DNA of 64,000 bases, taken from positions 112,812-176,811 of the forward strand of contig NZ_JXJX01000004.1 of NCBI RefSeq assembly GCF_002441715.1, given 5' to 3'. Of this stretch, positions 53,897 through 64,000 are shown piece by piece (position 1 is the stretch's first letter; each line of letters starts with the position of its first letter). A program made the position numbers and the translations under genes. The stretch comes from Pseudolactococcus plantarum (GTDB taxonomy: Bacteria; Bacillota; Bacilli; Lactobacillales; Streptococcaceae). The notes beneath the pieces are model-generated. The model was not told the DNA's origin. It saw nothing but the letters and a program-made list of their open reading frames with translations, and made no database searches.

Positions 53897-54703
53897 TTAT
53901 TTGGCTGTTTGTGCTAATTCGAAGTTTTTTTCAACAGATTTATTAATCGCATCAGTTGCTTTTAATTTTTTGATGACTTTGTTAATTTCTGTTCTAAGGT
54001 CATCAGATTTTTTTGTCATTGCGACACAATAACTATCTGTGTCAGATGAATCTAATTTGATATCTGATATCACTAAATCTGGGTTTGCTGATACATAAGA
54101 TTTAGCGATTGGTCCTTCAAGTACAACACCCTCAACTGTACCATTTTTTAATTCATTAATGGCTTGTCCAGTTTTAATCAAAGCAACTAAGGATGCATCT
54201 TTGATCTGGTCAGTAGCTACTTTTTCTTGTACTGACCCTTTTTGAGCTGCAATTTTTTTACCCTTGAACGCCTCTAGTTTTGCTAAGCTATCTTGATTAT
54301 TTTTTTTAACGACAATCACATTTTGAGCAGAGTAGTAACTATCAGAAAAATCATACGCTTTTTTACGATCTTCATCAGCAGAAATTCCTGAAATAGCGAT
54401 ATCTGCTTTACCACTTGTTACGCTGGCAAGCACATTATTAAAATCCATAGCTTGAGTGTTTACTTTAACACCTAAAGCTTTACCAATTTCGTTAGCTAAG
54501 TCAATATCTGAGCCGACAACTGTATTTTTGCCATCTTTTAACATTTGAAATTCAAATGGTGCATAATCTGGACTCACCGCAACTGTCAAAGTCCCTTTAT
54601 CTTTAATCTTAGTTAACTGATTTTTGTTAGAGCTACCACATGCAGCAAGTGTCACAAGTAACCCAAAAGCCATCGTCATTAATGCTAATTTTTTTAATTT
54701 CAT
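53897..54703 (-). CDS. Amino-acid-binding lipoprotein (orphan, copy 2)
   Basis: This 268-residue lipoprotein has signal peptide MKLKKLALMTMAFGLLVTLAAC with lipobox LAAC. It shares long blocks with its neighbour: KDKGTLTVAVSPDYAPFEFQ, VVGSDIDLANEIGKALGVKV and AMDFNNVLASVTSGKADIAIS, showing tandem duplication. Differences in the ligand-facing loops suggest related but distinct affinities. It has its own promoter and terminator, so the two copies can be regulated separately. No transporter genes adjoin them. The SD is weak (AGAAG). Confidence 0.9.
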   Translation of the reverse strand: MKLKKLALMTMAFGLLVTLAACGSSNKNQLTKIKDKGTLTVAVSPDYAPFEFQMLKDGKNTVVGSDIDLANEIGKALGVKVNTQAMDFNNVLASVTSGKADIAISGISADEDRKKAYDFSDSYYSAQNVIVVKKNNQDSLAKLEAFKGKKIAAQKGSVQEKVATDQIKDASLVALIKTGQAINELKNGTVEGVVLEGPIAKSYVSANPDLVISDIKLDSSDTDSYCVAMTKKSDDLRTEINKVIKKLKATDAINKSVEKNFELAQTAK

Positions 54704-54758
54704 TTTTTTCTTCTTTCACCTATCATTATTCATGATTTCAATTATCACAACACTGCTA

Positions 54759-54786
54759 ATTATACCTATTTCATGACCAAAGTCAA
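54759..54786 (-). promoter_or_regulatory. Promoter of the second orphan binding-protein gene
   Basis: Minus-strand TTGACT (54781-54786) and TATAAT (54759-54764), 16 bp apart, the same spacing as at the neighbour copy. Confidence 0.65.
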
Positions 54787-54822
54787 ATGATTGTGCTTGT
54801 CATTTCTTTATTAATATGACAC

Positions 54823-55431
54823 TTATTTTAGTGCACAATAATAAACCCACATTGGTGTTTTCAAAACAGTTACTTTTTTAAAGCCAATAGTCTCTAATAG
54901 CTCAATAAATATACTGGGATCAGCATATTGGCCTTGATGATAAGCGATTTTACTTATTTCACAAGAGATAATCAGCTGTCCCCCATCTCGTATAACACGA
55001 TAAATTTCACTTATTCCTTGAGACAAATTAGACCAAAAAATATGTGTTTGAATAGCAAAAACAGTATCAAAACTCATCGTTTCATAAGTTAAATCTTCAA
55101 CCTTACCTATTGATAGTTTGACCTCTTTTGATTTGATAGCTTTCTTATTATTTTTTAATGTTCTTTGATAAGCATTATAAGATGGATCAATACCATAAAT
55201 TTTCAATTTCTTTTGATACGCTACAAGTCTTTTAATCGTGGCACCACCACCATAACCAATTTCTAATACTTTGCTATGATCCTCTAACACTGTATGAGAT
55301 AGCGTCCATAGTGATAACTTTTTAAAATAGACAGTCCAAATCAAGGTAATGAAACGTCCTAATACGCCATGAGGACATTCAGCTTGTCCAATCAAATACG
55401 ACATCAATCGATTATATAATTGTTTAATCAA
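54823..55431 (-). CDS. Class I SAM-dependent methyltransferase
   Basis: This 202-residue protein has the SAM-binding motif [16 protein letters not shown] (about 72-87), motif II acidic residue in [11 protein letters not shown], and the post-motif [22 protein letters not shown] with GQLIISCEI. The hydrophobic N-terminal 50 residues hint at membrane association. The substrate is unknown. It overlaps the end of uvrB by 8 bp and is likely co-transcribed with it. Lipid, quinone or small-molecule methylation cannot be told apart. Confidence 0.8.
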   Translation of the reverse strand: MIKQLYNRLMSYLIGQAECPHGVLGRFITLIWTVYFKKLSLWTLSHTVLEDHSKVLEIGYGGGATIKRLVAYQKKLKIYGIDPSYNAYQRTLKNNKKAIKSKEVKLSIGKVEDLTYETMSFDTVFAIQTHIFWSNLSQGISEIYRVIRDGGQLIISCEISKIAYHQGQYADPSIFIELLETIGFKKVTVLKTPMWVYYCALK

Positions 55432-57412
55432 TCGCCTTAATCTCCAAAATCGTGTCTCGAATTTGCGCTGCTAATTCATAGTCTAAGTTTCCTGCTGCTT
55501 CATTCATCTGCTCAGTAAGTGTTTTAATAGCTGCTGCGCGTTCTTTACGATTTAATGTGCTGTAGTCAACTTCAACCTCTTGTCCATCATCAGCGACTTT
55601 AGTGATGCCAATCTTATCGCGTATTTCTTTGATAATCGTTGTAGGTATAATACCGTGCTCTGCATTATAAGTCATCTGTATCTCACGACGTCTGGCTGTT
55701 TCTTCGATTGCAATACGCATAGACTCGGTCATTTTGTCGGCATACATGATCACACGCCCATCTGAATTACGTGCAGCACGGCCTATCGTTTGAACGAGTC
55801 CCCTTGCATTTCTCAAAAAACCTTCCTTATCAGCATCTAAAATCGCAACCAAAGAAACTTCAGGTACATCTATCCCTTCACGTAAGAGATTAATACCGAC
55901 TAACACATCAAATACCCCTAATCTCAAATCACGCAGAATCTCTGTTCTCTCTAAGGTTTTGATATCTGAGTGCATGTATTTAACCTTTACTCCCATTTCT
56001 TTAAAATAATTGGTTAAATCCTCAGCCATTTTTTTGGTCATGGTTGTGACAAAGGTACGCTCATGACGTTCCACGCGTTCATTAATTTCACCTAACAAAT
56101 CATCAATCTGTCCCATACTAGGACGCACATCAACGATTGGGTCGAGCAACCCTGTCGGTCGTATGATTTGTTCAACGATTGTATCTGTCTGTTCTAATTC
56201 ATAATCACCAGGTGTCGCCGAAACATAAACAATCTGATGTACATGACTTTCAAATTCTTCTCGTCTTAAGGGTCTGTTGTCCAAGGCACTAGGTAATCGA
56301 AAACCATAATCTACCAACATTTCTTTTCGAGATCTATCGCCGTTATACATGCCCTTGATTTGTCCCATTGTCATATGACTTTCATCAATCATAATCAAAA
56401 AATCGTCTGGGAAGAAATCTAATAGCGTATACGGTGGTTCACCTTCGCTACGGCCATCCATATGTCTAGAATAATTCTCAACACCATTTGTATAACCCAT
56501 CTCACGCAACATCTCAATATCATAGTTAGTTCTTTGTTTTAGACGTTGTGCTTCAAGGAGCTTGCCTTCTGCATTGAATTTTTTGAGTTGCTCTTCAAGT
56601 TCTGCCTCTATTTTAGCGATAGAGTCTTCCATATGTTCGTCATTTGTGACAAAGTGAGTCGCTGGAAAAATTGCTAAATGCTCTACTTCACCAAGTACAT
56701 GACCTGTCAAAGCCTCTATTTCACGAATCCTTTCAATCTCATCTCCAAAAAATTCGACACGAAAAGCATTCTCGTCACGTGATGCTGGAAAAATTTCGAC
56801 AACATCGCCACGTACACGAAACTTACCACGCTGAAAGTCGATATCATTACGTTCAAACTGAATATCTACAAGACTATTGAGCAGATGATCTCGTGAAATT
56901 TCTAACCCCGGTCGTAGGCTGACGACATTATCCGCGTATTCTTTAGGATTACCCAATCCATAAATACAGCTGACAGATGCGACAACAATGACATCATTAC
57001 GCTCTAAAAGAGAACTTGTCGCACTGTGACGTAGTTTATCGATCTCATCGTTAACAGATGAATCCTTTTCTATATAAGTATCACTAGACGGTACATAAGC
57101 TTCTGGTTGGTAATAATCATAGTAAGAGACGAAGTACTCTACCGCATTATTCGGGAAAAACTCCTTAAACTCTCCATATAACTGACCTGCAAGTGTCTTA
57201 TTATGTGCGATGACCAAGGTAGGTTTATTTTCCCTAGCAATCACCTGACTCATCGTATACGTTTTACCCGTTCCTGTAGCTCCGAGTAAAATCTGTGCTT
57301 TCTCACCGTTTTCAATCCCCTCACATAACGCTTCAATCGCAGTGGGCTGATCTCCTGATGGATTATATTTTGAAATCAATTCAAATTTCTTTGTTATGTC
57401 TTTTTCTATCAT
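55424..57412 (-). CDS. uvrB: Excinuclease ABC subunit B
   Basis: This 662-residue DNA-repair helicase has Walker [13 protein letters not shown] (about residues 43-54), the beta-hairpin region [27 protein letters not shown] (motif II), the helicase C-terminal part with [22 protein letters not shown] and QTIGRAARN, and the final UVR domain ([18 protein letters not shown]) that binds UvrC. It works in nucleotide-excision repair. There is no SD; an extended -10 TGGTAAAAT lies six bases before the ATG, so a leaderless mRNA is predicted. Confidence 0.97.
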   Translation of the reverse strand: MIEKDITKKFELISKYNPSGDQPTAIEALCEGIENGEKAQILLGATGTGKTYTMSQVIARENKPTLVIAHNKTLAGQLYGEFKEFFPNNAVEYFVSYYDYYQPEAYVPSSDTYIEKDSSVNDEIDKLRHSATSSLLERNDVIVVASVSCIYGLGNPKEYADNVVSLRPGLEISRDHLLNSLVDIQFERNDIDFQRGKFRVRGDVVEIFPASRDENAFRVEFFGDEIERIREIEALTGHVLGEVEHLAIFPATHFVTNDEHMEDSIAKIEAELEEQLKKFNAEGKLLEAQRLKQRTNYDIEMLREMGYTNGVENYSRHMDGRSEGEPPYTLLDFFPDDFLIMIDESHMTMGQIKGMYNGDRSRKEMLVDYGFRLPSALDNRPLRREEFESHVHQIVYVSATPGDYELEQTDTIVEQIIRPTGLLDPIVDVRPSMGQIDDLLGEINERVERHERTFVTTMTKKMAEDLTNYFKEMGVKVKYMHSDIKTLERTEILRDLRLGVFDVLVGINLLREGIDVPEVSLVAILDADKEGFLRNARGLVQTIGRAARNSDGRVIMYADKMTESMRIAIEETARRREIQMTYNAEHGIIPTTIIKEIRDKIGITKVADDGQEVEVDYSTLNRKERAAAIKTLTEQMNEAAGNLDYELAAQIRDTILEIKAID

Positions 57413-57418
57413 AGGTTC

Positions 57419-57427
57419 ATTTTACCA
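57419..57427 (-). promoter_or_regulatory. Extended -10 predicting leaderless uvrB mRNA
   Basis: TGGTAAAAT on the minus strand, then GAACCT and ATG. It closely matches the liaF start. Palindrome TTTGAT-C-ATCAAA (57430-57442) lies between this and the divergent def promoter. Confidence 0.55.
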
Positions 57428-57445
57428 TTTTTGATCATCAAATTG

Positions 57446-57454
57446 TGATATAAT
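57446..57454 (+). promoter_or_regulatory. Extended -10 of the def gene
   Basis: TGATATAAT on the plus strand predicts a start near 57461 and a leader of about 104 nt. Confidence 0.4.
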
Positions 57455-57564
57455 AGAATCAACTGCAACACATTATAATCATTGATTATCTATGACTTTT
57501 TGACATCGTCTCAGAGTATGTATCGTGATTACAAGCAAATCTAAATTTATAAAAAGAGGCAATA

Positions 57565-58185
57565 ATGACAGCACAAGAACGTTTAATAAAAGCCAGCCAC
57601 TTGATTGATATGGATGATATCATTCGTGAGGGCAATCCAACCTTACGCCAAGTTGGTGAAGAGGTATCTTTACCACTCTCTGATGAGGATATCATTCTCG
57701 GAGAAAAAATGCTCCAATTTTTACGTCATTCTCAAGATCCAGTCATGGCTGAAAAAATGGGATTACGTGGGGGTGTTGGTATCGCAGCGCCACAACTTGA
57801 TATTTCTAAAAAAATCCTAGCTTGCTTGGTTCCAAAAGACCTTGAAACTGAAGAAGATACACAAAAAGCACCCGAAGCATACAGTATAGCAACGATTATG
57901 TACAATGCAAAAATCGTTGCACATTCTGTTCAGGACGCTGCGCTTGCAGACGGTGAAGGCTGTTTATCAGTCGATCGTGAAGTTCCTGGTTATGTTGTAC
58001 GTCATGCACGTGTCACTGTCGACTACTTTGACAAAGATGGTCAAAAACAACGTCTTAAACTAAGAGGCTATGATGCCATGGTTGTACAACATGAGATCGA
58101 CCATACAAATGGGATTATGTTTTATGACCACATCAATGAAAAAAATCCTTTTGCCATTAAAGAAGGTATGCTAATTATTGAATAA
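57565..58185 (+). CDS. def: Peptide deformylase
   Basis: This 206-residue type 2 deformylase removes the formyl group from new proteins. It has the three motifs [15 protein letters not shown] and the metal site HEIDH in [11 protein letters not shown], in that order. An insert between motifs 1 and 2 (about residues 90-115) fits the type 2 form. SD AGAGG lies upstream of the ATG. It is divergent from uvrB and shares a terminator with clpE. Confidence 0.96.
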   Translation: MTAQERLIKASHLIDMDDIIREGNPTLRQVGEEVSLPLSDEDIILGEKMLQFLRHSQDPVMAEKMGLRGGVGIAAPQLDISKKILACLVPKDLETEEDTQKAPEAYSIATIMYNAKIVAHSVQDAALADGEGCLSVDREVPGYVVRHARVTVDYFDKDGQKQRLKLRGYDAMVVQHEIDHTNGIMFYDHINEKNPFAIKEGMLIIE

Positions 58186-58186
58186 G

Positions 58187-58220
58187 AAAAAGGCTTGAGG
58201 AACCCCTCAAGCCTTTTTTT
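58187..58220. terminator. Bidirectional terminator between def and clpE
   Basis: Perfect stem AAAAAGGCTTGAGG / CCTCAAGCCTTTTT with a 4-nt loop and T tracts on both strands. Confidence 0.92.
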
Positions 58221-60480
58221 ATTCAGCATCATGATCCACCACTGATGTCTCATGATTTTCTGACTCTGGTGTATCAGTTTTTTCTTGAACTGAAATGACG
58301 ATTTCATCATCAACTAAATCTGCTAAGAGTGTTTTGTATTCAGGATGTTCAAGATAGAAATCAGCGATCTTATCTTCGATATGTTCTTGAATTGTCCGAC
58401 GCAATGGTCGTGCACCCATCTTAGGATCATAACCTAGTTCTACTAACTTTTCTTTCACAGCAGCTGTTACATCTAAATGAATCTCATTTCGTGCAATTTG
58501 TGCATTTACATCAGATAACATTAAATCAACTATCTTAAGTAAATTTTCTTTGCTAAGTGTTTTAAACTCAACAATCCCATCAAATCGATTCATAAATTCA
58601 GGACTAAAGAAATCACCTAATTGGCCTAAAACAGAGTTTGTTAAGCCTTCACGTGCCGCACCAAATCCAACGTTTGCTTCTACTTTTCCTGTACCAGCAT
58701 TTGATGTCATGATAATAATCGTATCTTTAAAACTAATGGTACGACCTTGTGCATCCGTCAAACGACCATCTTCTAAAATTTGTAAAAACATATGCATCAC
58801 ATCAGGATGTGCTTTTTCAATTTCATCTAGTAGGACTAACGAGTATGGGTTACGACGTACTTTTTCTGTTAATTGACCAGCTTCATCATAACCCACGTAT
58901 CCAGGAGGCGCACCAATTAATTTTGCCACACTATGTTTTTCCATGTATTCGCTCATATCAAAACGAATCATGCTATCTTCACTACCAAATAGTTCCACTG
59001 CAAGTTGTTTGGCCAGTTCTGTCTTCCCAACACCAGTTGGGCCAACAAACATAAAACTACCAATCGGACGATTTGCCTTACCTAAACCAATACGATTACG
59101 ACGGACTGCTTTGGCAATTTTATCAATCGCTTCATTTTGCCCAATCACATGACGTTTAAGGTCATCTGCTAAGTTGATTAACTGTGTTTGCTCTTTTTCT
59201 TTCAGATCACCAACTGGTATATGCGTTTTCTCTTCTATGATCGCTTCAATATCTTTTTCTGTGATTAGCGGTGTTTCTTCATCTGCTAACTCTTGTTTAG
59301 ATAGCTCACGTAATTTCGTAATTTGATCACGGAAATAAGCAGCTTTCTCAAAATCCTCAGAACGTAACGCTTCATTTTTGGCATCCTCAGATGCTTGGAT
59401 GCGTTTCATGATATCTTCTGGGTCGATAAATTTTAAGGTTAAATTTTTCTTTGAGCCAGATTCATCCAACAAGTCAATCGCTTTATCTGGTAAAAATCGA
59501 TCTTGAATGTAACGATTTGACAGGATAGCAGCTTGTTCGATAGCCTCATCTGTATAGGTCACATGATGATAGTCTTCATAACGTTTTTGAATCCCTTTTA
59601 AAATAGTGATTGTCTCTTCAACAGATGGCTCATCTACTTTAACAGGTTGCATCCGACGTTCTAATGCTGCATCTTTTTCGATAATACGATATTCAGTTAA
59701 GGTTGTCGCACCAACGAGTTGTAGTTCTCCTCGTGCAAGTGCCGGTTTTAAAATATTACCAGCATCCATATTACCGTCGCCAGCAGCACCAGCACCAACA
59801 AGTTCATGTATTTCATCAATGAATAAAATCACATCCTTACGGCTTGAGATTTCCTTCATTAATTTTTGCATCCGTTCTTCAAACTGACCTCGGATACCCG
59901 TACCTTGGACTAAGCTGACAACATCTAGTCTGATGACTTCTTTATTTTGAAGTTTTTGTGGCACATCACCATCGACAATTTTTTGTGCTAATCCTTCTAC
60001 AACTGCTGTTTTACCAACACCGGGTTCTCCGATAAGTACAGGATTATTTTTGGTCCGTCGATTTAAAATTTCAATCACACGAGTGATTTCTTGATCTCGA
60101 CCAATAACAGGATCTATCTCACCTTTACGTGCACTTTCCGTTACATTAAAACCAAATTCTTCTAATAATCCTTTTGCTTTTTGATTACCGTTTCCACCGT
60201 TATTGTTACCACCTTTACCCGATTGTGTTGGTGGTGTCGATTGATTACCACGACTTGAATTATTTCCGAGTGTACCAAAAAGATCGTCAAATGGATTATA
60301 ATTATTATCCGACTGATTACGAACTGGTTTAGCTGCAGACCCACCTAGTAAATTTTCAGGGCCACCAGCTTTCATAATTTGATAACAATTTTGACAAAGA
60401 TCATTTTGTTTTTTTATACCATTCATATTTGTATAAAGATGAATAGTTGCTTCATTAAGTTGACAATTTTGACAGAGCAT
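58219..60480 (-). CDS. clpE: ATP-dependent Clp protease ATP-binding subunit ClpE
   Basis: This 753-residue class I Clp ATPase has an N-terminal zinc finger CQNC...CQNC (residues 3-6 and 29-32), which is specific to ClpE. AAA1 has Walker A GEPGVGKT, a UVR-type linker is [13 protein letters not shown], and AAA2 has Walker A GPTGVGKT with [16 protein letters not shown]. It unfolds substrates for ClpP under heat or protein stress. SD AAGGAG precedes the ATG. A CtsR-type operator overlaps the start of transcription, so it should be heat-inducible. Confidence 0.97.
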   Translation of the reverse strand: MLCQNCQLNEATIHLYTNMNGIKKQNDLCQNCYQIMKAGGPENLLGGSAAKPVRNQSDNNYNPFDDLFGTLGNNSSRGNQSTPPTQSGKGGNNNGGNGNQKAKGLLEEFGFNVTESARKGEIDPVIGRDQEITRVIEILNRRTKNNPVLIGEPGVGKTAVVEGLAQKIVDGDVPQKLQNKEVIRLDVVSLVQGTGIRGQFEERMQKLMKEISSRKDVILFIDEIHELVGAGAAGDGNMDAGNILKPALARGELQLVGATTLTEYRIIEKDAALERRMQPVKVDEPSVEETITILKGIQKRYEDYHHVTYTDEAIEQAAILSNRYIQDRFLPDKAIDLLDESGSKKNLTLKFIDPEDIMKRIQASEDAKNEALRSEDFEKAAYFRDQITKLRELSKQELADEETPLITEKDIEAIIEEKTHIPVGDLKEKEQTQLINLADDLKRHVIGQNEAIDKIAKAVRRNRIGLGKANRPIGSFMFVGPTGVGKTELAKQLAVELFGSEDSMIRFDMSEYMEKHSVAKLIGAPPGYVGYDEAGQLTEKVRRNPYSLVLLDEIEKAHPDVMHMFLQILEDGRLTDAQGRTISFKDTIIIMTSNAGTGKVEANVGFGAAREGLTNSVLGQLGDFFSPEFMNRFDGIVEFKTLSKENLLKIVDLMLSDVNAQIARNEIHLDVTAAVKEKLVELGYDPKMGARPLRRTIQEHIEDKIADFYLEHPEYKTLLADLVDDEIVISVQEKTDTPESENHETSVVDHDAE

Positions 60481-60579
60481 GTTGTAACTCCTTTACATTT
60501 CTTCGAATGATTGATAACAAACAATAATTTTTTTGTTATCAACCCATTAGTAAGGTTAATACTAAAAAGATGCCTATTG

Positions 60580-60633
60580 TTTGACCAATATTGACCTTTA
60601 TTTTATTATATGTTTATTTTAATATATTTTCAA
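60580..60633 (-). promoter_or_regulatory. clpE promoter and CtsR operator
   Basis: Minus-strand TTGAAA (60628-60633) and TATAAT (60605-60610), 17 bp apart, start near 60598. The following 17 bp (60580-60596) read GGTCAATATTGGTCAAA, matching the direct-repeat CtsR box except at two positions. The operator lies over the first transcribed bases, the classical repressor location. Confidence 0.85.
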
Positions 60634-60665
60634 GTAAATTGCTTACTTTAAATATAAAATAGCAG

Positions 60666-60691
60666 ACAAAAAAGACGTTAAAAACGTCTTT
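60666..60691 (-). terminator. Terminator after rpoD
   Basis: Stem AAAGACGT / ACGTCTTT with a 5-nt loop, then TTTTTTG on the minus strand. Confidence 0.8.
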
Positions 60692-60717
60692 CTTCTGTCT
60701 TATTTATGCAGTTACCT

Positions 60718-61848
60718 TCACATAAAATCACGTAATTGTTTACTACGTCTTGGATGACGTAATTTCTTCAAAGCTTTAGCTTCAATTTGACGAATACGTT
60801 CTCTCGTCACTTTGAATTGTTTACCAACATCTTCAAGTGTATGCATTCTACCATCATCCAGACCAAAACGCATACGAAGCACATTTTCTTCTCTGTCTGT
60901 TAGCGTATCCATAACCTCATCTAGTTGTTCACGTAACATGATACGGTTAGTGTAGTCAACTGGACTTTCGATTGCATCATCTTCAATAAAATCTCCAAGA
61001 TGTGAATCATCCTCTTCACCGATTGGTGTTTCTAGCGATACTGGTTCCTGTGCAATTTTTAAAATTTCACGGACACGTTCCGCTTTAATGTCCATCTCAG
61101 CACCAATTTCCTCTGGTGACGGATCGCGGCCTAAATCTTGTAAGAGTTGACGTTGAATTCTGATCAATTTGTTAATCGTTTCAACCATATGTACAGGAAT
61201 TCTGATCGTACGTGCTTGGTCAGCAATCGCACGTGTAATAGCCTGACGAATCCACCATGTCGCATAAGTTGAAAACTTAAATCCTTTTGTATGGTCAAAC
61301 TTATCGACAGCTTTCATCAAGCCCATGTTACCTTCTTGAATTAAATCAAGAAATTGCATCCCACGTCCTGAGTAACGCTTAGCAATAGAGACTACCAATC
61401 GAAGGTTAGCTTCAGCAAGCATTTGCTTAGCCATCTCACCACCTTCACCACCTTCAATAATCGCTTCAGCTAGACGTGTTTCTTCATCAAAAGTCAGTAA
61501 TGGAAAGCGACCAATCTCTTTCAAATACATTCTAACTGGATCATCTATACGTACATTTGTGACAATCTCTTCAAGTTCTTCTTTCGTTTTTTTGTCATCC
61601 ACTTTAGATGATTCAAGTGCGATCACAGAAGGCTCGCCATTTTTATCAACTATTGAAATACCAGCATCCTGAATTTTTGTTAATAATGCCTCTATTGCAT
61701 CAGTATCTAACTCGAATTCTGTGATCAGTTCAGTTGTAATATCATCATCAACTGCTTGACCTAAGCTTTTATGATCTCTAATAAATTCAGCAGTTGCAAC
61801 ATTAAATGCTGAACCAATTTTTTTATTATCTTTTGTTATATCTGCCAC
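60718..61848 (-). CDS. rpoD: Primary sigma factor (RpoD/SigA)
   Basis: This 376-residue housekeeping sigma factor has region 1.2 ([22 protein letters not shown]), region 2 ([37 protein letters not shown]) that recognises the -10, region 3 ([13 protein letters not shown], then [13 protein letters not shown]), and region 4 ([28 protein letters not shown]) that recognises the -35. It starts with GTG, preceded by GATGGGG, directly after dnaG (stop 3 bp upstream). It is the usual dnaG-rpoD pair of the macromolecular synthesis operon. Confidence 0.97.
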   Translation of the reverse strand: MADITKDNKKIGSAFNVATAEFIRDHKSLGQAVDDDITTELITEFELDTDAIEALLTKIQDAGISIVDKNGEPSVIALESSKVDDKKTKEELEEIVTNVRIDDPVRMYLKEIGRFPLLTFDEETRLAEAIIEGGEGGEMAKQMLAEANLRLVVSIAKRYSGRGMQFLDLIQEGNMGLMKAVDKFDHTKGFKFSTYATWWIRQAITRAIADQARTIRIPVHMVETINKLIRIQRQLLQDLGRDPSPEEIGAEMDIKAERVREILKIAQEPVSLETPIGEEDDSHLGDFIEDDAIESPVDYTNRIMLREQLDEVMDTLTDREENVLRMRFGLDDGRMHTLEDVGKQFKVTRERIRQIEAKALKKLRHPRRSKQLRDFM

Positions 61849-61850
61849 TT

Positions 61851-63701
61851 TTATACCCCATCTTGTTGTGTTTGCGCAATGATTTGCAAAGTCAGTTGTA
61901 ATTCTAATGCCTTATTGCCAGTTTCTTTTGCTTTTTTAAGCTGTTCTTGTAAGGACAGGATTTTTGATCCTTTACTTGCTTCTAAAAAGTTGGTTAACAA
62001 ATCATCAATTTCTTGGTCTGTTACCTCTTCTGGCACGTTTACCGACGATAAAATTTCATAAATCGTCTGTTGCTTCTCTCCAGTAATTTGAGACAATAGC
62101 TGTGTTTCACTTACCTCATCCATATGTTTAAACTCGTCAAACAGATCTTGATAGCGCTTATGCATAAATTGAAAGTCACCATCTGATAAGATCCGTTTTA
62201 ACACATGTGGATGATTAATCATCCGGTGTAGTAATTGTAATTCTGAGCGTTCTATCTTAGAATATTTTTTATCAGTCGTCTCAATCATTGCGACTGGTGG
62301 TGCATATTCTGGTGCATCATAATGATAATCATCGAAGATAGGCGGTGGTGGCACCATACTATCATCAAATATCATGTCTTCATCTATTTCAGATGCAGAG
62401 AAGAGCATATTATCTCTTCTCTTATTAACAGCAGTTTCTACTTGATTATACTCGAAATCTGGTAAAATCTCAACTAAACGCTTTATGTAGGCATCTTGTG
62501 CTGTTAATGATTTAAGGACCGCAATTTTTGGTGCTATCAAGTCTATAAAATCAAGCTGAGCCTGTAGATTACTAAGATTATCAGGCCTCAAATAATCCAT
62601 TAAAAAAACGACAGGTGCTATCCGATTACTCGTCATTAACTGTCCAAGTGCATTAGGATAGGCTTTATTATACTCATCAGGATCTAACCCATCTGGAATC
62701 CGAACTATCTCTACTTCTTCACCCTCTAATAGATTAAGCGCTTTATAGATGGCACTTTGCCCCGCTTTATCGCCATCATATACTAAAATAAACTTCTTAG
62801 TAAACTTTTTAAGTTGTCTAATATGCCCATCTGTCAGTGCAGTCCCCATGCTGGCAACTGCATTTAAGATACCATTTTCAAACGCAGCGATAACATCTAG
62901 AAACCCTTCCATGAGATAAACTTCATGTTGTTTTTTGATTGTCTTATGCGCTTGGTCAATATTATAGAGTGCTTCTGATTTATTGAATATTGGCGTTTTA
63001 GCAGAATTTTTATATTTGGCTAAGGTTTTATTGTCAACATCTTTATCCAACCAAATACGACCTGAGAAAGCAATAACCTGACCAAACTCATTTTTAAGTG
63101 GAAACATAATCCGACCACGAAAACTGTCATAAATATTGTTTTCCCCGAAAGTAATTAACCCAGAATTTGATAAAACAGATTCCTCATACTTTTGATACAC
63201 ACTTTTATATAAGAAATCTTGATCTGATAAACTAAGACCAATATCAAATCGTTTAATTAACTCATCTGTAATGCCACGATTATACAAATAAGCACGTGCT
63301 GCTTCGCCTTCTTTGGTCGCTGTCAGTACCGTATGGTATATTCTTGCAGCCTGCGTGTGCAATTCATAAATCGCTTGATAAGGACTTTCCTTAGGCGTCT
63401 TTTTATCAATGACTAAGTCAATTCCTGCAGTATCCGCAACCTCTGCGATAGCATCTATGAACGATACTTGTTTATACTCTTCTAAAAATTTAAAAACATC
63501 TCCAGATTTACCACAACCAAAACAATGATAAAATTGCTTGACCCCATTAACGTTAAAACTTGGTGTTTTCTCGCCATGAAAAGGACACAAACCTAAATAA
63601 TTAGCTCCAGTTTTTGACAAATGAACGTACTGAGAAATGATATCAACAATATTTACAGCAGATTTGATTTCTTCTATTTTTTCTCTGTCAAGCATAGCCA
63701 T
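61851..63701 (-). CDS. dnaG: DNA primase
   Basis: This 616-residue primase has an N-terminal zinc-binding domain CPFH...CFGC (about 40-65), a catalytic core with [31 protein letters not shown] and TOPRIM acidic residues in [14 protein letters not shown], and a C-terminal helicase-interacting region. It makes RNA primers for replication. SD TTGGAG is close to the ATG. It is followed by rpoD. rpsU, which often precedes dnaG in other bacteria, is replaced here by a tRNA gene. Confidence 0.97.
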   Translation of the reverse strand: MAMLDREKIEEIKSAVNIVDIISQYVHLSKTGANYLGLCPFHGEKTPSFNVNGVKQFYHCFGCGKSGDVFKFLEEYKQVSFIDAIAEVADTAGIDLVIDKKTPKESPYQAIYELHTQAARIYHTVLTATKEGEAARAYLYNRGITDELIKRFDIGLSLSDQDFLYKSVYQKYEESVLSNSGLITFGENNIYDSFRGRIMFPLKNEFGQVIAFSGRIWLDKDVDNKTLAKYKNSAKTPIFNKSEALYNIDQAHKTIKKQHEVYLMEGFLDVIAAFENGILNAVASMGTALTDGHIRQLKKFTKKFILVYDGDKAGQSAIYKALNLLEGEEVEIVRIPDGLDPDEYNKAYPNALGQLMTSNRIAPVVFLMDYLRPDNLSNLQAQLDFIDLIAPKIAVLKSLTAQDAYIKRLVEILPDFEYNQVETAVNKRRDNMLFSASEIDEDMIFDDSMVPPPPIFDDYHYDAPEYAPPVAMIETTDKKYSKIERSELQLLHRMINHPHVLKRILSDGDFQFMHKRYQDLFDEFKHMDEVSETQLLSQITGEKQQTIYEILSSVNVPEEVTDQEIDDLLTNFLEASKGSKILSLQEQLKKAKETGNKALELQLTLQIIAQTQQDGV

Positions 63702-63787
63702 TGGATCTCCAATCTAACCACATATAGGTTCATTAACTGGTATCTACAATACAAGACTGTACGGCTACTTCTGTATCGCCATATAGT

Positions 63788-63816
63788 CAAAAAAACGCCT
63801 ATTTAATAATAGACGT
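63788..63816 (-). terminator. Terminator after tRNA-Ser
   Basis: Stem ACGTCTATT / AATAGGCGT (one wobble pair) with a 3-4 nt loop, followed on the minus strand by TTTTTTTG. It separates the tRNA transcript from dnaG. Confidence 0.85.
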
Positions 63817-63822
63817 ATCAGA

Positions 63823-63910
63823 CGGAGAAGACAGGATTCGAACCTGCGCACCGGTTTCCCAGTCTAACGATTTAGCAAACCGTCCTCTTGAGCCTCTTGA
63901 GTACTTCCCC
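63823..63910 (-). tRNA. tRNA-Ser(GCU)
   Basis: This 88-nt gene has a 7-bp acceptor stem GGGGAAG / CTTCTCC, discriminator G as expected for serine, anticodon GCT (63874-63876) in loop TTGCTAA, an extended variable arm (class II) and T arm GCAGGTTCGAATCCTGT. The 3' CCA is not encoded. It reads AGC and AGU codons. Confidence 0.92.
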
Positions 63911-63919
63911 AACTTCTTT

Positions 63920-63928
63920 ATTATAACA
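63920..63928 (-). promoter_or_regulatory. Extended -10 before tRNA-Ser
   Basis: TGTTATAAT on the minus strand, nine bases upstream of the tRNA 5' end. It could be a separate promoter within a tRNA cluster. Confidence 0.5.
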
Positions 63929-63972
63929 TTAATTTCACAAATTTGAAAGTCACAACTAGGCGACTTAGCAAA

Positions 63973-64000
63973 TGGGCACAAGTGGACTCGAACCACCGAC
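63973..64000 (-). tRNA. Partial tRNA (3' end only), identity not determined
   Basis: The T arm (GGTGG-TTCGAGT-CCACT) and 3' acceptor strand TGTGCCC with discriminator A are visible; the anticodon is outside the window. The 5' acceptor should begin GGGCACA. No CCA is encoded. Confidence 0.8.

Noticed and set aside
57500..57523. TTGACA as a -35 for def
   Set aside because: The sequence 17 bp downstream (TCGTGA) does not resemble a -10; the extended -10 at 57446-57454 is better.

Overview
This window is a low-GC Firmicutes core chromosome segment. It most resembles Lactococcus or a close relative in the Streptococcaceae. The evidence is the phosphate locus with two PstS and two PstB genes, a liaFSR (cesSR-type) locus followed by HAD, cyclophilin and S1-domain genes, the trxB-DUF4059-amino-acid-ABC block, the dnaG-rpoD pair, a near-perfect lactococcal CodY box before gltB, and tRNA genes without an encoded CCA. 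I cannot name the species. I saw no insertion sequence, prophage, CRISPR array or obvious pseudogene.

Layout. 1-5.5 kb: phosphate uptake operon pstS-pstS-pstC-pstA-pstB-pstB, read leftward and leaving the window. 5.5-9.6 kb: siderophore-type iron ABC transporter with an unusual flavoprotein. 9.6-13.1 kb: secG-rnr-smpB, with a possible attenuator before rnr. 13.1-17.2 kb: trxB and a polar amino-acid ABC transporter. 17.2-22.2 kb: mupG, two small membrane-protein genes and a large YfhO-family gene. 22.3-26.6 kb: cell-envelope stress locus liaF-liaS-liaR-HAD-cyclophilin-S1 protein. 26.6-33.8 kb: SufT-like protein, glutamate synthase gltB-gltD and a HesB-like protein. 33.8-41.2 kb: leuS, a PucR-type HTH protein, prs, HAD-ftsY and an NTF2-like protein. 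41.2-48.8 kb: rnc-smc, a candidate structured RNA, metG-DUF1622 and a YbgA-like protein. 48.9-55.4 kb: exoA, serC-serA-arsC-like, two orphan amino-acid-binding lipoproteins and a methyltransferase. 55.4-64 kb: uvrB, def, clpE, dnaG-rpoD, tRNA-Ser and a partial tRNA.

The genes are ordinary housekeeping and nutrient-uptake genes, so the most informative signals are regulatory. (1) Eight ATG starts lie 6-8 nt after an extended -10 element (TGnTATAAT-like) with no usable Shine-Dalgarno sequence, which predicts leaderless or nearly leaderless mRNAs for yfhO, a small membrane protein, liaF, two HAD phosphatases, rnc, exoA and uvrB. (2) PhoP-type TTTACA repeats with 11-bp phasing precede both pstS genes. 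(3) A CodY box abuts the gltB promoter and a CtsR box overlaps the clpE transcription start. (4) A GntR/HutC-like palindrome covers the mupG -35. (5) A structured intergenic region with its own terminator lies between metG-DUF1622 and rnc. (6) Mutually exclusive hairpins lie between secG and rnr.

All calls were made by reading the sequence. No database search, folding energy or alignment was computed, and promoter and start assignments are inferences from motifs and spacing.
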